DNA of 64,000 nt from Planctomycetota bacterium (GCA_014238415.1 JABABA010000019.1:23601-87600); one strand, 5' to 3'. Counted from the first letter of the stretch, positions 36,131-45,765 are shown. The notes: generated by a model from the sequence alone, not told the origin. Numbers and translations: made by a program.

Positions 36131-37339
36131 ATGATCAAGTTCTTGGCACTGCTGGCCCTTCTGGGCACACCCGCCGTAGCCCAGAAGAAGATCTTCAAGA
36201 ATTTGCCGGTCAACGATCCCAAGCAGTGTCCCTACTGCGGCGGTGATCCCGAGCTAATGGAGGGCGCAGGCATTGTCAGCCATGGTGGTTTTGAATTTGC
36301 CAAAGGCACCACAGCCACGCTGGACAAAGAACTCGCCGGTTTTGACGTTTTTTGGATCGAGACCAAGCACTTCAAACTGGGTCTGGAGCTCAAGCCCTAC
36401 AAAATCCCCCAGAGGGAAAAGGACAAGCTCGAAGCCGAAATCAACGAACTGCGCAAAGTGCTGCCAGCGATCCCTGACAAGGTGCGGGTCATCGATTCCT
36501 GGCTGCGGGCCCACCTCTTTGCAGCCCGTGTGCAGACCCTGTACAAGAGCGTGGTCGAGCTCTTGAAGGTGGAGGATGCCCCTTTCCCCAAGAAAGCGGT
36601 CACCACCTTTGACCCTGCCAAGGGTTATTGGGGCATGGGCCCGCACCTGGGCATGAAACGCAAGTACGAGCTGTTGGTTATTCGCAACAAGAACAATTGC
36701 TCGGGGTGGTTGCGAGAAACCTTCGGACTCTTGACCAAGTCTGCACAGCGCTGGCACATAGTTGATCGCGGTGTGTTGATCGTGATCACCCACCAGGAGC
36801 AGGGCAAGCTGCAGGTGGACGAAGCCCTGCATGGTCATGTGGTCTTCAACCTGGTGCAGAACATGCTAAACGGCTACAAGTACTACTCCTATGACAAGCC
36901 GCTCTGGCTGTTGGAGGGCCTCTCCCATTGGTTCGAACGCAAGATCACGACCAAATACAACACCTTTGACGGTGGTGAGGGCTCCACCGCAGCAATTACG
37001 CGCAAGGAAGATTGGGAGCCCCCAACCCGCAAACTGGTGCAGAAGGGCAACAGCTCGGGTATCGGGGCCCTGATGCGGATCAAGAGCTACGGAGAATTCG
37101 ATCTGCCCGAACACTTCACCACCTGGTCCATGGTGGACTACCTGCAGAGCAAGCACCCTGGATTCGTTGGCGATTTGTTGGGCGAGGTTTCAGGACTGCT
37201 GAGTGCGGAGTACATGCCCGAAGGTGGACGCATGAATGATGTCACCCGCGATTTCTTCAAACAGCGGCTCGGCCTGACCATGGTGGGGTTCGAACGCGCC
37301 TGGCAGGCCTGGGTCCTGGAAACCTACGCCGCCCAATAG
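36131..37339 (+). CDS. Secreted gluzincin-like protein with altered zinc motif
   Basis: A 402-residue exported protein: MIKFLALLALLGTPAVAQ is a clean signal peptide. A CPYCGG motif lies near residues 34-39. The region DEALHGHVVFNLVQ (H234-G-H236) followed by PLWLLEGLSHWFERK (Glu262) has the layout of a peptidase-MA/DUF1570-type metallopeptidase (HExxH ... EGxxxxxE), but the catalytic Glu of HExxH is replaced and the spacing is off, so it is probably not an active protease. GTG 36098, overlapping the upstream stop, is an alternative start that would keep a longer n-region. It is the last gene of the 33801-37339 operon. Confidence 0.72.
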   Translation: MIKFLALLALLGTPAVAQKKIFKNLPVNDPKQCPYCGGDPELMEGAGIVSHGGFEFAKGTTATLDKELAGFDVFWIETKHFKLGLELKPYKIPQREKDKLEAEINELRKVLPAIPDKVRVIDSWLRAHLFAARVQTLYKSVVELLKVEDAPFPKKAVTTFDPAKGYWGMGPHLGMKRKYELLVIRNKNNCSGWLRETFGLLTKSAQRWHIVDRGVLIVITHQEQGKLQVDEALHGHVVFNLVQNMLNGYKYYSYDKPLWLLEGLSHWFERKITTKYNTFDGGEGSTAAITRKEDWEPPTRKLVQKGNSSGIGALMRIKSYGEFDLPEHFTTWSMVDYLQSKHPGFVGDLLGEVSGLLSAEYMPEGGRMNDVTRDFFKQRLGLTMVGFERAWQAWVLETYAAQ

Positions 37340-37353
37340 AGGACAAGCCCCGG

Positions 37354-38904
37354 CTAATCGCTTTCCAGCATGGGCCCGTGCCGATGGGTATCCAAACTGG
37401 GATGCACCACGAAGAAGGCCAAGGGATCTTGATCCGCCACGGGGAAAGCCAGCAGTTCGAACTCCGCGACTTCCCCCAAGGGCACGCTGATCACTTGATC
37501 CTCGGCGCCAGCGCTGATGAGAAACTCGGCCACGTCTCCGGCGACGGTGCGCACAACCAGGCGCGAAGCCCCCTCGGCACCCGCCAGGGGTCGCAATACT
37601 GCGCTGAGACGCCGTGCGCTCTGGCTCAGCTTGAACTCCAACCGAGCCAAACCCTCAACCCCAGCGCGCATCAGAGCATGTGGCAGATCGGCCCCGGAAT
37701 GATCCCCGTAGGCAAATCGCTCCCAGCGAGAATAGGCGCCCTCCCCCACCAACTCACAGCCAGAGTTGGCCTGCAAGACGTAACTCGGCCCGTCAAAGGA
37801 CCGCCGAAAACCGCGCTCAAGAGCCAGCTGGGCCAACTCGTTTCCGAGGGCGGTGTAGTGCCCCCTGCCGGGTCCCTTGGTCTCGAAATAGTCATCCATG
37901 GGACGCCTCGTGCGAACCCGATGGAGCGCAATTTCATCTGACGCGCGCACCCATGGAACCCTATGGCCTTCCAAAACGCTTTCCAGCCAACCAAGCCAGT
38001 TCCCTGGCCTGGGCCTCCCCTCCTGTCGCCCACGATTCAAGAACAGCATCACAAAACCCTCGTCTCCCTGGGCTTGCAACTGATCATGGAACTGTAGCAC
38101 GGCCGCAGCCACGCTCTTACGCATGTCTTCCTGCATCTGCATGATGCCCGATTCATTGCGCATCTCCGTAGGCGACATCAGCACTTGTTGACGAAAGAGG
38201 CGCAGACTCCACCAGGGCACCTTGGGCGCATACTGATCCAGATACTCTTGAGGATGCGCAGGTAAAGGGAACCGCTTGATGCGGATCCTGCGGGGGCCGT
38301 CAGGCTCAATCCAGGGTTTAGGATGTCCGCGAAAGGGCAGGATCACCCGGTTGAGGTCATCATCTACCAGCATGCTCAATACGAAGATCGCGTTGCGGCC
38401 CTCAAAGCGTTTGAGGACCTCCATGCCGAGCAAGGCGATCTGATCGACCCCGTAGCCACCGACCCCGTAGTTGAGCAGGGCGTGGGTTTCCCCAAAGGAA
38501 CCCTCTTCCATGATCTGCTCAAAGCGTCGGTCCAGGGCCCCGTGGCAGGCTGCAAAGGAATCTCCCAGCAAGATCACCGGCCGACGCCCTTCTAGCTTGG
38601 ACTCATCCTCGTGGGCATATGTATCAGGATCAAAGCGGCCACTGGTCCAGCCCAGGATCGGATGGGGGTACTCCGCTGGTCCGTCGTCGCCACGACCGCG
38701 CAACTGAGCCCGCAGCAACCAGAAATCCGGGGTCTCCCCATAGAAATAGAGGTCTGCCCTCCGAACGCCCTGGCTGAAGGGAACCAGCCCTGGACGGTAA
38801 ATACCCAACCGGAGAACCCCCTCGATGCCCAGCAGGGTGGCCAGAAGCACAAAACCCACCCGCAAGGCCCAAGAGAGCGAAAATCGTGGGCGAGCGGTGG
38901 CCAT
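37354..38904 (-). CDS. Membrane-anchored SGNH/GDSL hydrolase
   Basis: A 516-residue protein with one N-terminal membrane anchor (residues ~11-30) and an extracytoplasmic SGNH-type esterase domain. Block I is VILLGDSFAACHG (nucleophile Ser116). The Gly block is NYGVGGYGVDQ. The C-terminal block V is probably GRGHYTALGNELAQLAL (catalytic His). About 130 further residues after this form a beta-rich tail (LSAVLRPLAGAEGASRLVVRTV). Such enzymes de-acylate or acetylate cell-envelope sugars or lipids. It converges on the metallopeptidase-like gene with only 14 bp between stops and diverges from the radical SAM pair. Confidence 0.82.
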   Translation of the reverse strand: MATARPRFSLSWALRVGFVLLATLLGIEGVLRLGIYRPGLVPFSQGVRRADLYFYGETPDFWLLRAQLRGRGDDGPAEYPHPILGWTSGRFDPDTYAHEDESKLEGRRPVILLGDSFAACHGALDRRFEQIMEEGSFGETHALLNYGVGGYGVDQIALLGMEVLKRFEGRNAIFVLSMLVDDDLNRVILPFRGHPKPWIEPDGPRRIRIKRFPLPAHPQEYLDQYAPKVPWWSLRLFRQQVLMSPTEMRNESGIMQMQEDMRKSVAAAVLQFHDQLQAQGDEGFVMLFLNRGRQEGRPRPGNWLGWLESVLEGHRVPWVRASDEIALHRVRTRRPMDDYFETKGPGRGHYTALGNELAQLALERGFRRSFDGPSYVLQANSGCELVGEGAYSRWERFAYGDHSGADLPHALMRAGVEGLARLEFKLSQSARRLSAVLRPLAGAEGASRLVVRTVAGDVAEFLISAGAEDQVISVPLGEVAEFELLAFPVADQDPLAFFVVHPSLDTHRHGPMLESD

Positions 38905-39056
38905 GTGATACCGATTCTAGCTTGGCCGGGCTCTAATTTCACCCCGCTTGAATGGACCTGGGGGTATCCTAATAAGCATTCTCGGGTGCTCCGGCCCCAT
39001 CCATCCATCCTTGAGCCGCATCGGGCTGAAGCCCGACCCCTCATCTGGTCGAGGAT

Positions 39057-39072
39057 GGAGGGCAGGCCCTCC
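39057..39072. promoter_or_regulatory. Inverted repeat upstream of the radical SAM genes
   Basis: GGAGGGC (39057-39063) and GCCCTCC (39066-39072) form a perfect dyad with a 2-bp spacer, 51 bp before the first radical SAM start codon. It could be an operator or short hairpin; no regulator is identified. Confidence 0.3.
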
Positions 39073-39123
39073 CCCGCTGAACACTCTTCCGTTCACGTCA
39101 GATAATCACAATACTCCCGGCTC

Positions 39124-40725
39124 ATGATCCAACGCAAAAAGCGCCTGATCCTGTTTCTGCCCCACCGGGCCGACCCAGAGCAAGGGGTACGTGTGGCGGC
39201 AGACCTACTGCCGCTTGAGTTGCTCCAGATAGCAGCCCTGCCTGAAGCCAATGGCTACGAAGTGCACATCATTGATGCGATGGTGCACGACGACTACATG
39301 GAGCGGCTTGAGCAGCTGTGCGACGGTGCGCTGCTCTTCGCCAGTTCCTGCATCCTTGGCTTTCAGGTCGCTCATGGAGCACGGGTGGCCAAGAAGATCC
39401 GTGCGCGGTTCCCGGACCTTCCCATAATCTGGGGCGGTTGGTTTCCATCGGTCGCACCGGAACTCTACCTATCCGAAGGCATCGCCGACGCCGTGGCCCT
39501 GGGCCAGGGCGAGCTCACTTTCTGGGAAGTGGTGCAAGCGCTAGATGCAGGCGAGAATCTGGAAAGCGTCGCCGGCCTCGTGCTGGAGCGCGATGGCAAA
39601 CCTTTCTACACGGCCCATCGGCCTGTGGTGGGATTCGACCAGATCCCCGATGCCCCTTGGCACCTGATCGACTTCGACGAATATGTGGCCCGTCAAAATG
39701 ACACCGGCCCCTGGAAAGTACGGCACAAGTATCCAGATCCATGGAACTTGGACCCCAATGTTCCCGTGCGCGGCTTTAGTTACTACTCCAGCTTCGGTTG
39801 CCCCGAGCCCTGCACCTTCTGCTGCTCGCCATTGGTCACGGGACGCCGCTGGAAGGCAATCCCTGGCAAGCTTCTGGCGGAGCGCTTGCTCGACCTACAA
39901 GATCGGTTCAAGTTCAACGTGATGCGCTTCCAGGACGCCAACTTCGGCGTGAATGAAAAGCGCTCGAACGAATTCTGCGAGGAGTTGGTCAAGGCCGGCT
40001 CGCCCTTCTGGTGGTCGGGCTGCTATGAGATCGAAACCCTCTACCGCTACAAGAAGGAGTCCATGGATCTGATGCAGGAGTCACACTGCCACATGATCAG
40101 CGTGGGCGCCGAGGCGGGGTCCGAGGAGCAACAGAAGAATATCAAGAAAGAAATCGATGTAAGTCACTTCGAGTACTCCCTGGGTGAGATGAACAAGCGG
40201 GACATCACCACCGGCTGTTCTTGGATCATCGGCTACCCCGATGAGACCCCCGAGTCCATGCGGGAGACCATCCGAGTGGCTGCCCAGATGAAGTACAAGT
40301 TCCGTCGCTCGGCTTCGGACATCTTTCCTTTCCGCCCCATTCCCGGCACCGAGGACTTCGACACGGCGGTAAAGAAGGGCTATCAGCCTCCCACGGACCT
40401 TGAAGGTTGGGGCGGCATGCTCGAGTACCGCTTGGAAATCGATGACCTGCAACTACCGGAAGATGTCGTGCGCACCTGGCGCCGCTACGGAGTCGCCTCC
40501 ACGTTCTATGACGGACTTGCCAAAGAAGGTGCAGGCTGGGTCCAGAACTTCATGAAGGGCATTTCAGGTTGGCGCCTGCGCAACAACAACTACTCCATGC
40601 CGGTGGAAGGGCGCCTATTCCACGCGTACGTGAAAGCGACCCGACAGGACCTCAAGGTCAACACAGCTCCCAGCGGCCAGGCTCTAGACCGCACTCCCGG
40701 CGTAACGCCCTCCGCGCCCCTCTAG
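39124..40725 (+). CDS. B12-binding radical SAM protein (copy 1)
   Basis: A 533-residue enzyme with an N-terminal cobalamin-binding-like Rossmann domain (residues ~1-140: GYEVHIIDAMVHDDYM, LFASSCILGFQVAHG, IIWGGWFPSVAPELY, GQGELTF) and a radical SAM barrel. The iron-sulfur motif is CPEPCTFC (C226, C230, C233), followed by VMRFQDANFGVNEKRS, GAEAGSEEQQKNI and IIGYPDETPESMRETI. B12-dependent radical SAM enzymes methylate or rearrange unactivated carbons or phosphorus. Copy 2 follows after 15 bp with the same architecture. The substrate is unknown. No ribosome-binding site is evident before ATG 39124. Confidence 0.92.
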   Translation: MIQRKKRLILFLPHRADPEQGVRVAADLLPLELLQIAALPEANGYEVHIIDAMVHDDYMERLEQLCDGALLFASSCILGFQVAHGARVAKKIRARFPDLPIIWGGWFPSVAPELYLSEGIADAVALGQGELTFWEVVQALDAGENLESVAGLVLERDGKPFYTAHRPVVGFDQIPDAPWHLIDFDEYVARQNDTGPWKVRHKYPDPWNLDPNVPVRGFSYYSSFGCPEPCTFCCSPLVTGRRWKAIPGKLLAERLLDLQDRFKFNVMRFQDANFGVNEKRSNEFCEELVKAGSPFWWSGCYEIETLYRYKKESMDLMQESHCHMISVGAEAGSEEQQKNIKKEIDVSHFEYSLGEMNKRDITTGCSWIIGYPDETPESMRETIRVAAQMKYKFRRSASDIFPFRPIPGTEDFDTAVKKGYQPPTDLEGWGGMLEYRLEIDDLQLPEDVVRTWRRYGVASTFYDGLAKEGAGWVQNFMKGISGWRLRNNNYSMPVEGRLFHAYVKATRQDLKVNTAPSGQALDRTPGVTPSAPL

Positions 40726-40740
40726 ACTCCCTACCTACCC

Positions 40741-42360
40741 ATGATCCAACGCAAACGCAAGATCGTGCTGTTCCTCCCCCACCGGGCCGACCCCGCGCGG
40801 GGGGAAATGTTCAGTGCCGACCTTCTGCCGCTTGAGCTGCTGCGCATCGCCTCCGGCCCGGACAAGGCGGGCTACGAGATCATCATGATCGATGCCATGG
40901 TCGATCCCGACTACATGGAGAAGATCGATGAGGCTTGCGAGGGAGCGCTCTGTTTCGCCAGCTCGTGCATCCTCGGCTATCAGGTCTACGACGGTTACGT
41001 GGCCGCCAAGATGGTGCGCGAGAAGCACCCCGGCGTGCCCATCATCTGGGGTGGATGGTTCCCCAGCGTCATCCCCGAGATGTACTTCGAGCACGACATA
41101 GCGGATGCAGTCGGCATCGGCCAGGGAGAACTGACCTTCATGGAAGTGGTGCAGGCCCTTGATGCGGGCACGCCCCTGGACGAAGTGCCGGGACTGGCAC
41201 TGTGGCGCGACGGACAGATGGTCCGAACAGAGAACAGAGCCGTGGTTGGATTCAACAAGCTTGAGGACACACCCTGGCACCTCCTGGAATTTGAGCGCTA
41301 CGCCGAGTTGCAGGTGCAACCCACGCGCAATCTCAAGGTCCGCCATCGCTTCCCCTTGCCGGGCAAGTGGACCCCCCAAAATCCTCCGCGTGGCTTCAGC
41401 TACTTTTCCAGCTACGGCTGCCCCGAACCCTGCACCTTCTGCTGCTCCCCCGCGTTGACGGGCATGCGCTGGAAGGCCGTGGAGGGCCGCGCCCTGGCCG
41501 AGGACATCGCCGAACTTCAACAGCGCTTCAAGTTCGATGTGCTGCGCTTCCAGGACGCCAATTTCGGCGTAGCGGAAAAGCGCACCAGAGCCTTCTGTAG
41601 TGGCCTGGTGGATCTCAAGGTCCCCATCCACTGGAACGGCACGATCGAGATCGAGACGATCATGCGCTACAAGAAGGACACGCTCGACTTGCTCGAGGAT
41701 TCCAATTGCCACCTCTTGTGGCTGGGCGCCGAAGCGGGCAGCGAATGGATGCAGGATCGCATCAAGAAGGGCATCCAACTCAAGAACATTCCCCTCGCCA
41801 TCAACGAACTCGCCAGCCGCAACATCGTGCCCGGCACCTTCTGGATCATCGGCTTCCCCGGTGAAACCCAGGAGTCCATGGAGGCCACCCTGCGCATGGC
41901 GGGCAAGACCAAGCACCAGTTCCCCATCGCGGGAAACGACGTCTATCCATTCCGCCCGATACCTGGAACCGAGGATTTCGACCACGCGGTGAAACTGGGC
42001 TACGAAGCGCCGCGCGACTTCCACGAGTGGGGCAACTGCTTCGAATACAAGATCAACGATCAAAACACAGAACTGCCCAATTCCGTGCGGCAAACCTGGG
42101 AGCGTTACAACAACACCGCGGCCATCTACGACAGGCACGTCCAGGAAGGCCCTCAGTGGATGCGCGATCTACTCTCACGCATGGCGGGCCAGCGACTGAA
42201 GCGCGGGTACTACGGGTTCCCGGCTGAGCAGAAGCTGTACGACCTGTACGTGCGTCTGACGGGCCAGGCCCAGCCTGGCGATCATGTCAGTCAGGAATAC
42301 CAGCAGCTACAACCCGAGACCCACGCCCAATTGGTGGAGCGTCACGGGGTTGAAGGGTGA
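40741..42360 (+). CDS. B12-binding radical SAM protein (copy 2)
   Basis: A 539-residue paralogue of the preceding gene, starting 15 bp after it with nearly the same first residues (MIQRKRKIVLFLPHRADPARG). It shares the B12-binding-like domain (YEIIMIDAMVDPDYM, CFASSCILGYQV, IIWGGWFPSVIPEMY) and the cluster motif CPEPCTFC (C227, C231, C234), plus LRFQDANFGVAEKRT, LGAEAGSEWMQDRI and IIGFPGETQESMEATL. By eye well over half of the residues match copy 1, concentrated in the N-terminal and cluster regions, while the C-terminal ends differ. The pair therefore arose by tandem duplication and may act on two related substrates or sequential steps. Confidence 0.92.
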   Translation: MIQRKRKIVLFLPHRADPARGEMFSADLLPLELLRIASGPDKAGYEIIMIDAMVDPDYMEKIDEACEGALCFASSCILGYQVYDGYVAAKMVREKHPGVPIIWGGWFPSVIPEMYFEHDIADAVGIGQGELTFMEVVQALDAGTPLDEVPGLALWRDGQMVRTENRAVVGFNKLEDTPWHLLEFERYAELQVQPTRNLKVRHRFPLPGKWTPQNPPRGFSYFSSYGCPEPCTFCCSPALTGMRWKAVEGRALAEDIAELQQRFKFDVLRFQDANFGVAEKRTRAFCSGLVDLKVPIHWNGTIEIETIMRYKKDTLDLLEDSNCHLLWLGAEAGSEWMQDRIKKGIQLKNIPLAINELASRNIVPGTFWIIGFPGETQESMEATLRMAGKTKHQFPIAGNDVYPFRPIPGTEDFDHAVKLGYEAPRDFHEWGNCFEYKINDQNTELPNSVRQTWERYNNTAAIYDRHVQEGPQWMRDLLSRMAGQRLKRGYYGFPAEQKLYDLYVRLTGQAQPGDHVSQEYQQLQPETHAQLVERHGVEG

Positions 42361-42374
42361 AGTGACCCCCAAGC

Positions 42375-44912
42375 TCAGTCTGGCACCGCGACCTGGACCG
42401 TTTCTCCCGGAACCAGTTCGATCCCGGCCAGCACCTTCCCTGCTTCGAGGGGGTTGGTTCCAGCAGTCAAATCCCGTCGGTCAAGCAGGATCAACTCGGC
42501 GGGGATGACGGGAATTCCCTCGATCAGAACGCTGCCTTCTGCCCCCGGTTCAGGGGCAACCAGCAATGTAATGCCGCCCTGGGTGCCGCGCACAAAGATC
42601 ATGACCGGGTTTTCACGGGTCATGCGAGGAAGGCCGGTGAGCTGAAGAGATCCGGTCTGAAACTCAAGATGGCGTGTGGCTGGAGCGCCTCCGATACTCA
42701 CTGTGGAATAGAGCAATACCATTGGGTTCGTACGCCGTAGTTGCAACCGGTAGGTCCCCTCCTGCTTGACCTGGAGCTTGAAAGACCCATCCGCAGAGAG
42801 CGTACATGTGGGAAGTCCACCCGAGGAAAGACCCCCAGCCCCTTCTACCTCGGTCAGAGCTGCTGACCACTCGCTGGCGGGCTTGCCGTCAAGCATCAGA
42901 CTGCCCTCAACCATGTTGGTACCGGGAGCGGACAGGGTCAAAGAGAACTGGGTGACCTGCCCTTCAGTTACGGTGCAGTTGACCTTGATATCCGACTCCC
43001 GGAAAGATCGGCCAGAAGAGGAACTGCTGGTGCCGTGCGGCGAGATTTCCTCATCGTGTAAACCCACCCACCATGACCCGGGAATCAGCCCGTCGAAGCG
43101 GAAGGAACCGTCGCTCTTGCTGCGAGTGGTTGTCGCCTTGGCATCACCCCGAGAGATCGCAACAATGTGTCCGCCAATCCCGCCGGGGCCAAAAATCCGC
43201 CCCTCAATTGCGCCCCCGGCGCTGAGGTCGACTTGAAGGTCCCCAAGCCCTTCATCCGCATCAATCTGAAAGGGTCCCTGCTCACCGGGAGCATAGCCAT
43301 CAGCTTCGACGCGCAGGTAGTAATGCCCCGAAGCGCGCAAAGTCAAGGCAAAGGCGCCGGAGGCATCGGTCTTGCCCGAGGTTGAGGAACTGCTCATGAC
43401 CCTGGAGGGAAAACCGTTGACCGTCCGACGACGGTCGCTGAGTTTATAGAGTTCCACACTGGCTCCCGTCACAGGCCTACCAGCAGCCAGCACCAGGCCA
43501 CGGACTCCGGGAATCGCCTTTAGATGAATGCTGGTTTCCTTAGGCGCGGCACGGCCCTCAAAAGGCCCGACTTCCAGTTCCTCATGTCCGCTGGCAGAAA
43601 CCCGAAGAACGAAATCCTCGCTGGGAAGACTCAGCCGTTGAGTGCTTGCCCCGGGCTGAAGATTACGCATGTAAGTCAGATATTCTCCGCTCTCTGCGTC
43701 ATAAATACTGACCTTCAGTCCATCGAGAACACCGGATTCAGTTGTGATGTGCAGTTCCATGAAAGCGGGCTCCGACAACTGAAGCACAACCTCCTCGCCT
43801 CCGACCACACCCTTGCGACTCGCATCACCATAGCGGCCCTTCCCGTCGGTGGCATGCAGATCACGAGGCTGCCTTGGGCGATAGCCTATCACCGCCACGC
43901 CTTCGTTGCTCACAGTGGTGCTACCACTGCCCGAACCCATCATGCTGCTGTATTCGCTCTTCAAACGGGCACCCCCAACGGGATCTCCGTTCGGATCGAC
44001 GACGGTCACACGGATGAAATCCTCTCGATTGAGAACCCCAAGAGTAAGCACCACATCATGTGTCAGCATGCCCCGGCGGATTTCCACGGAAGGAGACCAA
44101 ACCACCTGATGCTCTCCGCCCCCGGCCCACAAACGAATCTCGCCCTCGGGAATCTTGTGCAAGCGGGTCAGCCCCCGGGCATTGGTCAGGGCAGGCTCTT
44201 CAAAATTGTAGGCCTGAGAGTCGTTACCGCCCTGGCTGATACGCACGCGGGAACCCTCGAGCAATTGAGCGGTAGCCTGGACCTGCTGACGCTCAAGATT
44301 CTCCAATCTCTGATCAAAAGCCCCAAACGTCGACCACTGGACCCACGCTCCTTCAAAGGGTGCGCCGGTTGGATCGAGCACTATGACTTCCACTGATCCA
44401 GCGGGCTTGAGTATCACCTCACCGAAGTCCGTCTCAACTCCCGGACTCAGGTTGCCCTCAACGGCTCCATCCGCAAAGTCTGGGTGACTATAGGAAAGAC
44501 CACGGTTCCTGAACGGGCGCTTCGGGTCCCCAGCACTGCGCACAAGCGCCTTCCCCATGCTGTCAGAAAGGACTGCACCCGATTCCTGCCTGTAGAAATT
44601 GACCTTGACTCCGCTCACTGGGAAACCGTCCGGGTCCACAAAACGCAAGAGTCCGATGCTCCGTGGCGCGACGTCGTCTGCGTCCTCCGGAACCTCGCCA
44701 CTTGCGGCCGCCTCGACCACCCTCGCTTCCGGCGCCTCAACAAGTTCATCAAGTACAGGACCTTCAAGAGGGTCAAACGACACCTGCAACGGTTCTTCTA
44801 CAACCTTCACGCCACCGACGAGGCTCCTGACCAGCCCAAACCCCTTCAAGCCCAAGATCCCCACCAAGGCGAGCGCAACCAGAATCGACCCGAACACAAA
44901 CACTTGCTTCAT
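42375..44912 (-). CDS. Large membrane-anchored protein with carboxypeptidase-regulatory-like repeats
   Basis: An 845-residue protein with one N-terminal anchor (KQVFVFGSILVALALVGILG), an acidic linker (residues ~35-85), then several beta-sandwich modules of the carboxypeptidase-regulatory/Cna-B-like type. Recurrent phrases are LLRFVDPDGFPVSGVKVNFY, VEVIVLDPTGAPFEGAWVQW, IRVTVVDPNGDPVGGARLKS, VRGLVLAAGRPVTGASVELYKLSD with TDASGAFALTLRASGHYYLRVEADGY, and GGAIEGRIFGPGGIGGHIVAISRGD. No catalytic motif is seen; a structural or surface role is likely. ATG 44912 is preferred over 44930 because a GAGG lies at suitable distance upstream. It converges on the second radical SAM gene. Confidence 0.85.
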   Translation of the reverse strand: MKQVFVFGSILVALALVGILGLKGFGLVRSLVGGVKVVEEPLQVSFDPLEGPVLDELVEAPEARVVEAAASGEVPEDADDVAPRSIGLLRFVDPDGFPVSGVKVNFYRQESGAVLSDSMGKALVRSAGDPKRPFRNRGLSYSHPDFADGAVEGNLSPGVETDFGEVILKPAGSVEVIVLDPTGAPFEGAWVQWSTFGAFDQRLENLERQQVQATAQLLEGSRVRISQGGNDSQAYNFEEPALTNARGLTRLHKIPEGEIRLWAGGGEHQVVWSPSVEIRRGMLTHDVVLTLGVLNREDFIRVTVVDPNGDPVGGARLKSEYSSMMGSGSGSTTVSNEGVAVIGYRPRQPRDLHATDGKGRYGDASRKGVVGGEEVVLQLSEPAFMELHITTESGVLDGLKVSIYDAESGEYLTYMRNLQPGASTQRLSLPSEDFVLRVSASGHEELEVGPFEGRAAPKETSIHLKAIPGVRGLVLAAGRPVTGASVELYKLSDRRRTVNGFPSRVMSSSSTSGKTDASGAFALTLRASGHYYLRVEADGYAPGEQGPFQIDADEGLGDLQVDLSAGGAIEGRIFGPGGIGGHIVAISRGDAKATTTRSKSDGSFRFDGLIPGSWWVGLHDEEISPHGTSSSSSGRSFRESDIKVNCTVTEGQVTQFSLTLSAPGTNMVEGSLMLDGKPASEWSAALTEVEGAGGLSSGGLPTCTLSADGSFKLQVKQEGTYRLQLRRTNPMVLLYSTVSIGGAPATRHLEFQTGSLQLTGLPRMTRENPVMIFVRGTQGGITLLVAPEPGAEGSVLIEGIPVIPAELILLDRRDLTAGTNPLEAGKVLAGIELVPGETVQVAVPD

Positions 44913-45104
44913 ACAGAGATACCTCGCCATCGATGCTACCCCAAGACGCGGGCCCTCGCAGCCGAGGAATCATCCAGTGCCCGCCGCATCCCGGCCCATG
45001 CGCCTCCCACGCCAACCGAAGCCAAGTCAGACTGCCTTTCCCATCCTGGGGCGAATCCCTGAGGTGGGCCTCATGGCTCGGAACCAGTGGTAGGGTTGAA
45101 CAGT

Positions 45105-45746
45105 ATGGCAGGTCCCGCTCGCTCTACTGAAGAGACGTTCAATTCCCTATCCCACGGGCTAGGGGCCTTGCTTAGTGCTGTTGGGCTGCCGCTGCTACTG
45201 ATGCAAGCGGCCAAGAGTGGTAACCCCTTGCACATGGTTGCTTGTGCTGTTTTTGGTGCCACCATGTTCGCCACCCTTGGGGCTTCCGCTCTGTACCACG
45301 GAACGGCTCATCCCGAGCGCAAGAAGAACCTGCGTATCCTTGATCACGCCACGATCTTCACCTTGATCGCTGGTGGCTATACGCCCTTCTGCCTGATGAG
45401 CATACCTGGAGCCTTGGGCATGAGCCTGCTCGGAATCGTCTGGACCTGCGCTGTCTTTGGCGTGCTGCTCAAGGTGTTCCATACAGGAAGATATGAGCGC
45501 CTGTCACTGATGATGTATCTGGGTATGGGATGGATGAGCCTGGTGGCCATCGGTCCCATGTGGGAGAACATGCTGGCGGCACCACTTGCTCTACTGATCA
45601 TTGCGGGTCTGCTCTTCACCCTCGGAGTTGCCTTCTACTACAACGATCACCGTCGTGGATTCCACCTGATCTGGCACATGCTGGTGCTCTGTGGTTGCGC
45701 CTGCCTGTATGGGGCGGTTCTGCTTGAGATTCCAGTGCCGGCCTGA
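45105..45746 (+). CDS. Haemolysin III family membrane protein (YqfA-like)
   Basis: A 213-residue seven-helix protein of the PAQR/HlyIII family. Conserved points visible are EETFNSLSHGLGALLS (first His), LGASALYHGTAHPERKKNLRILDHATIFTLIAGGYTPF (the S..H and D...P motifs) and GFHLIWHMLVLCG (two terminal His). Ser, His and Asp in this arrangement form a metal site in the superfamily, and some members have lipid hydrolase activity. ATG 45105 is chosen; another in-frame start lies at 45087. It diverges from the large repeat protein across 192 bp that hold no other gene. Confidence 0.93.
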   Translation: MAGPARSTEETFNSLSHGLGALLSAVGLPLLLMQAAKSGNPLHMVACAVFGATMFATLGASALYHGTAHPERKKNLRILDHATIFTLIAGGYTPFCLMSIPGALGMSLLGIVWTCAVFGVLLKVFHTGRYERLSLMMYLGMGWMSLVAIGPMWENMLAAPLALLIIAGLLFTLGVAFYYNDHRRGFHLIWHMLVLCGCACLYGAVLLEIPVPA

Positions 45747-45765
45747 AGTGACCAGGCGAAGTACG

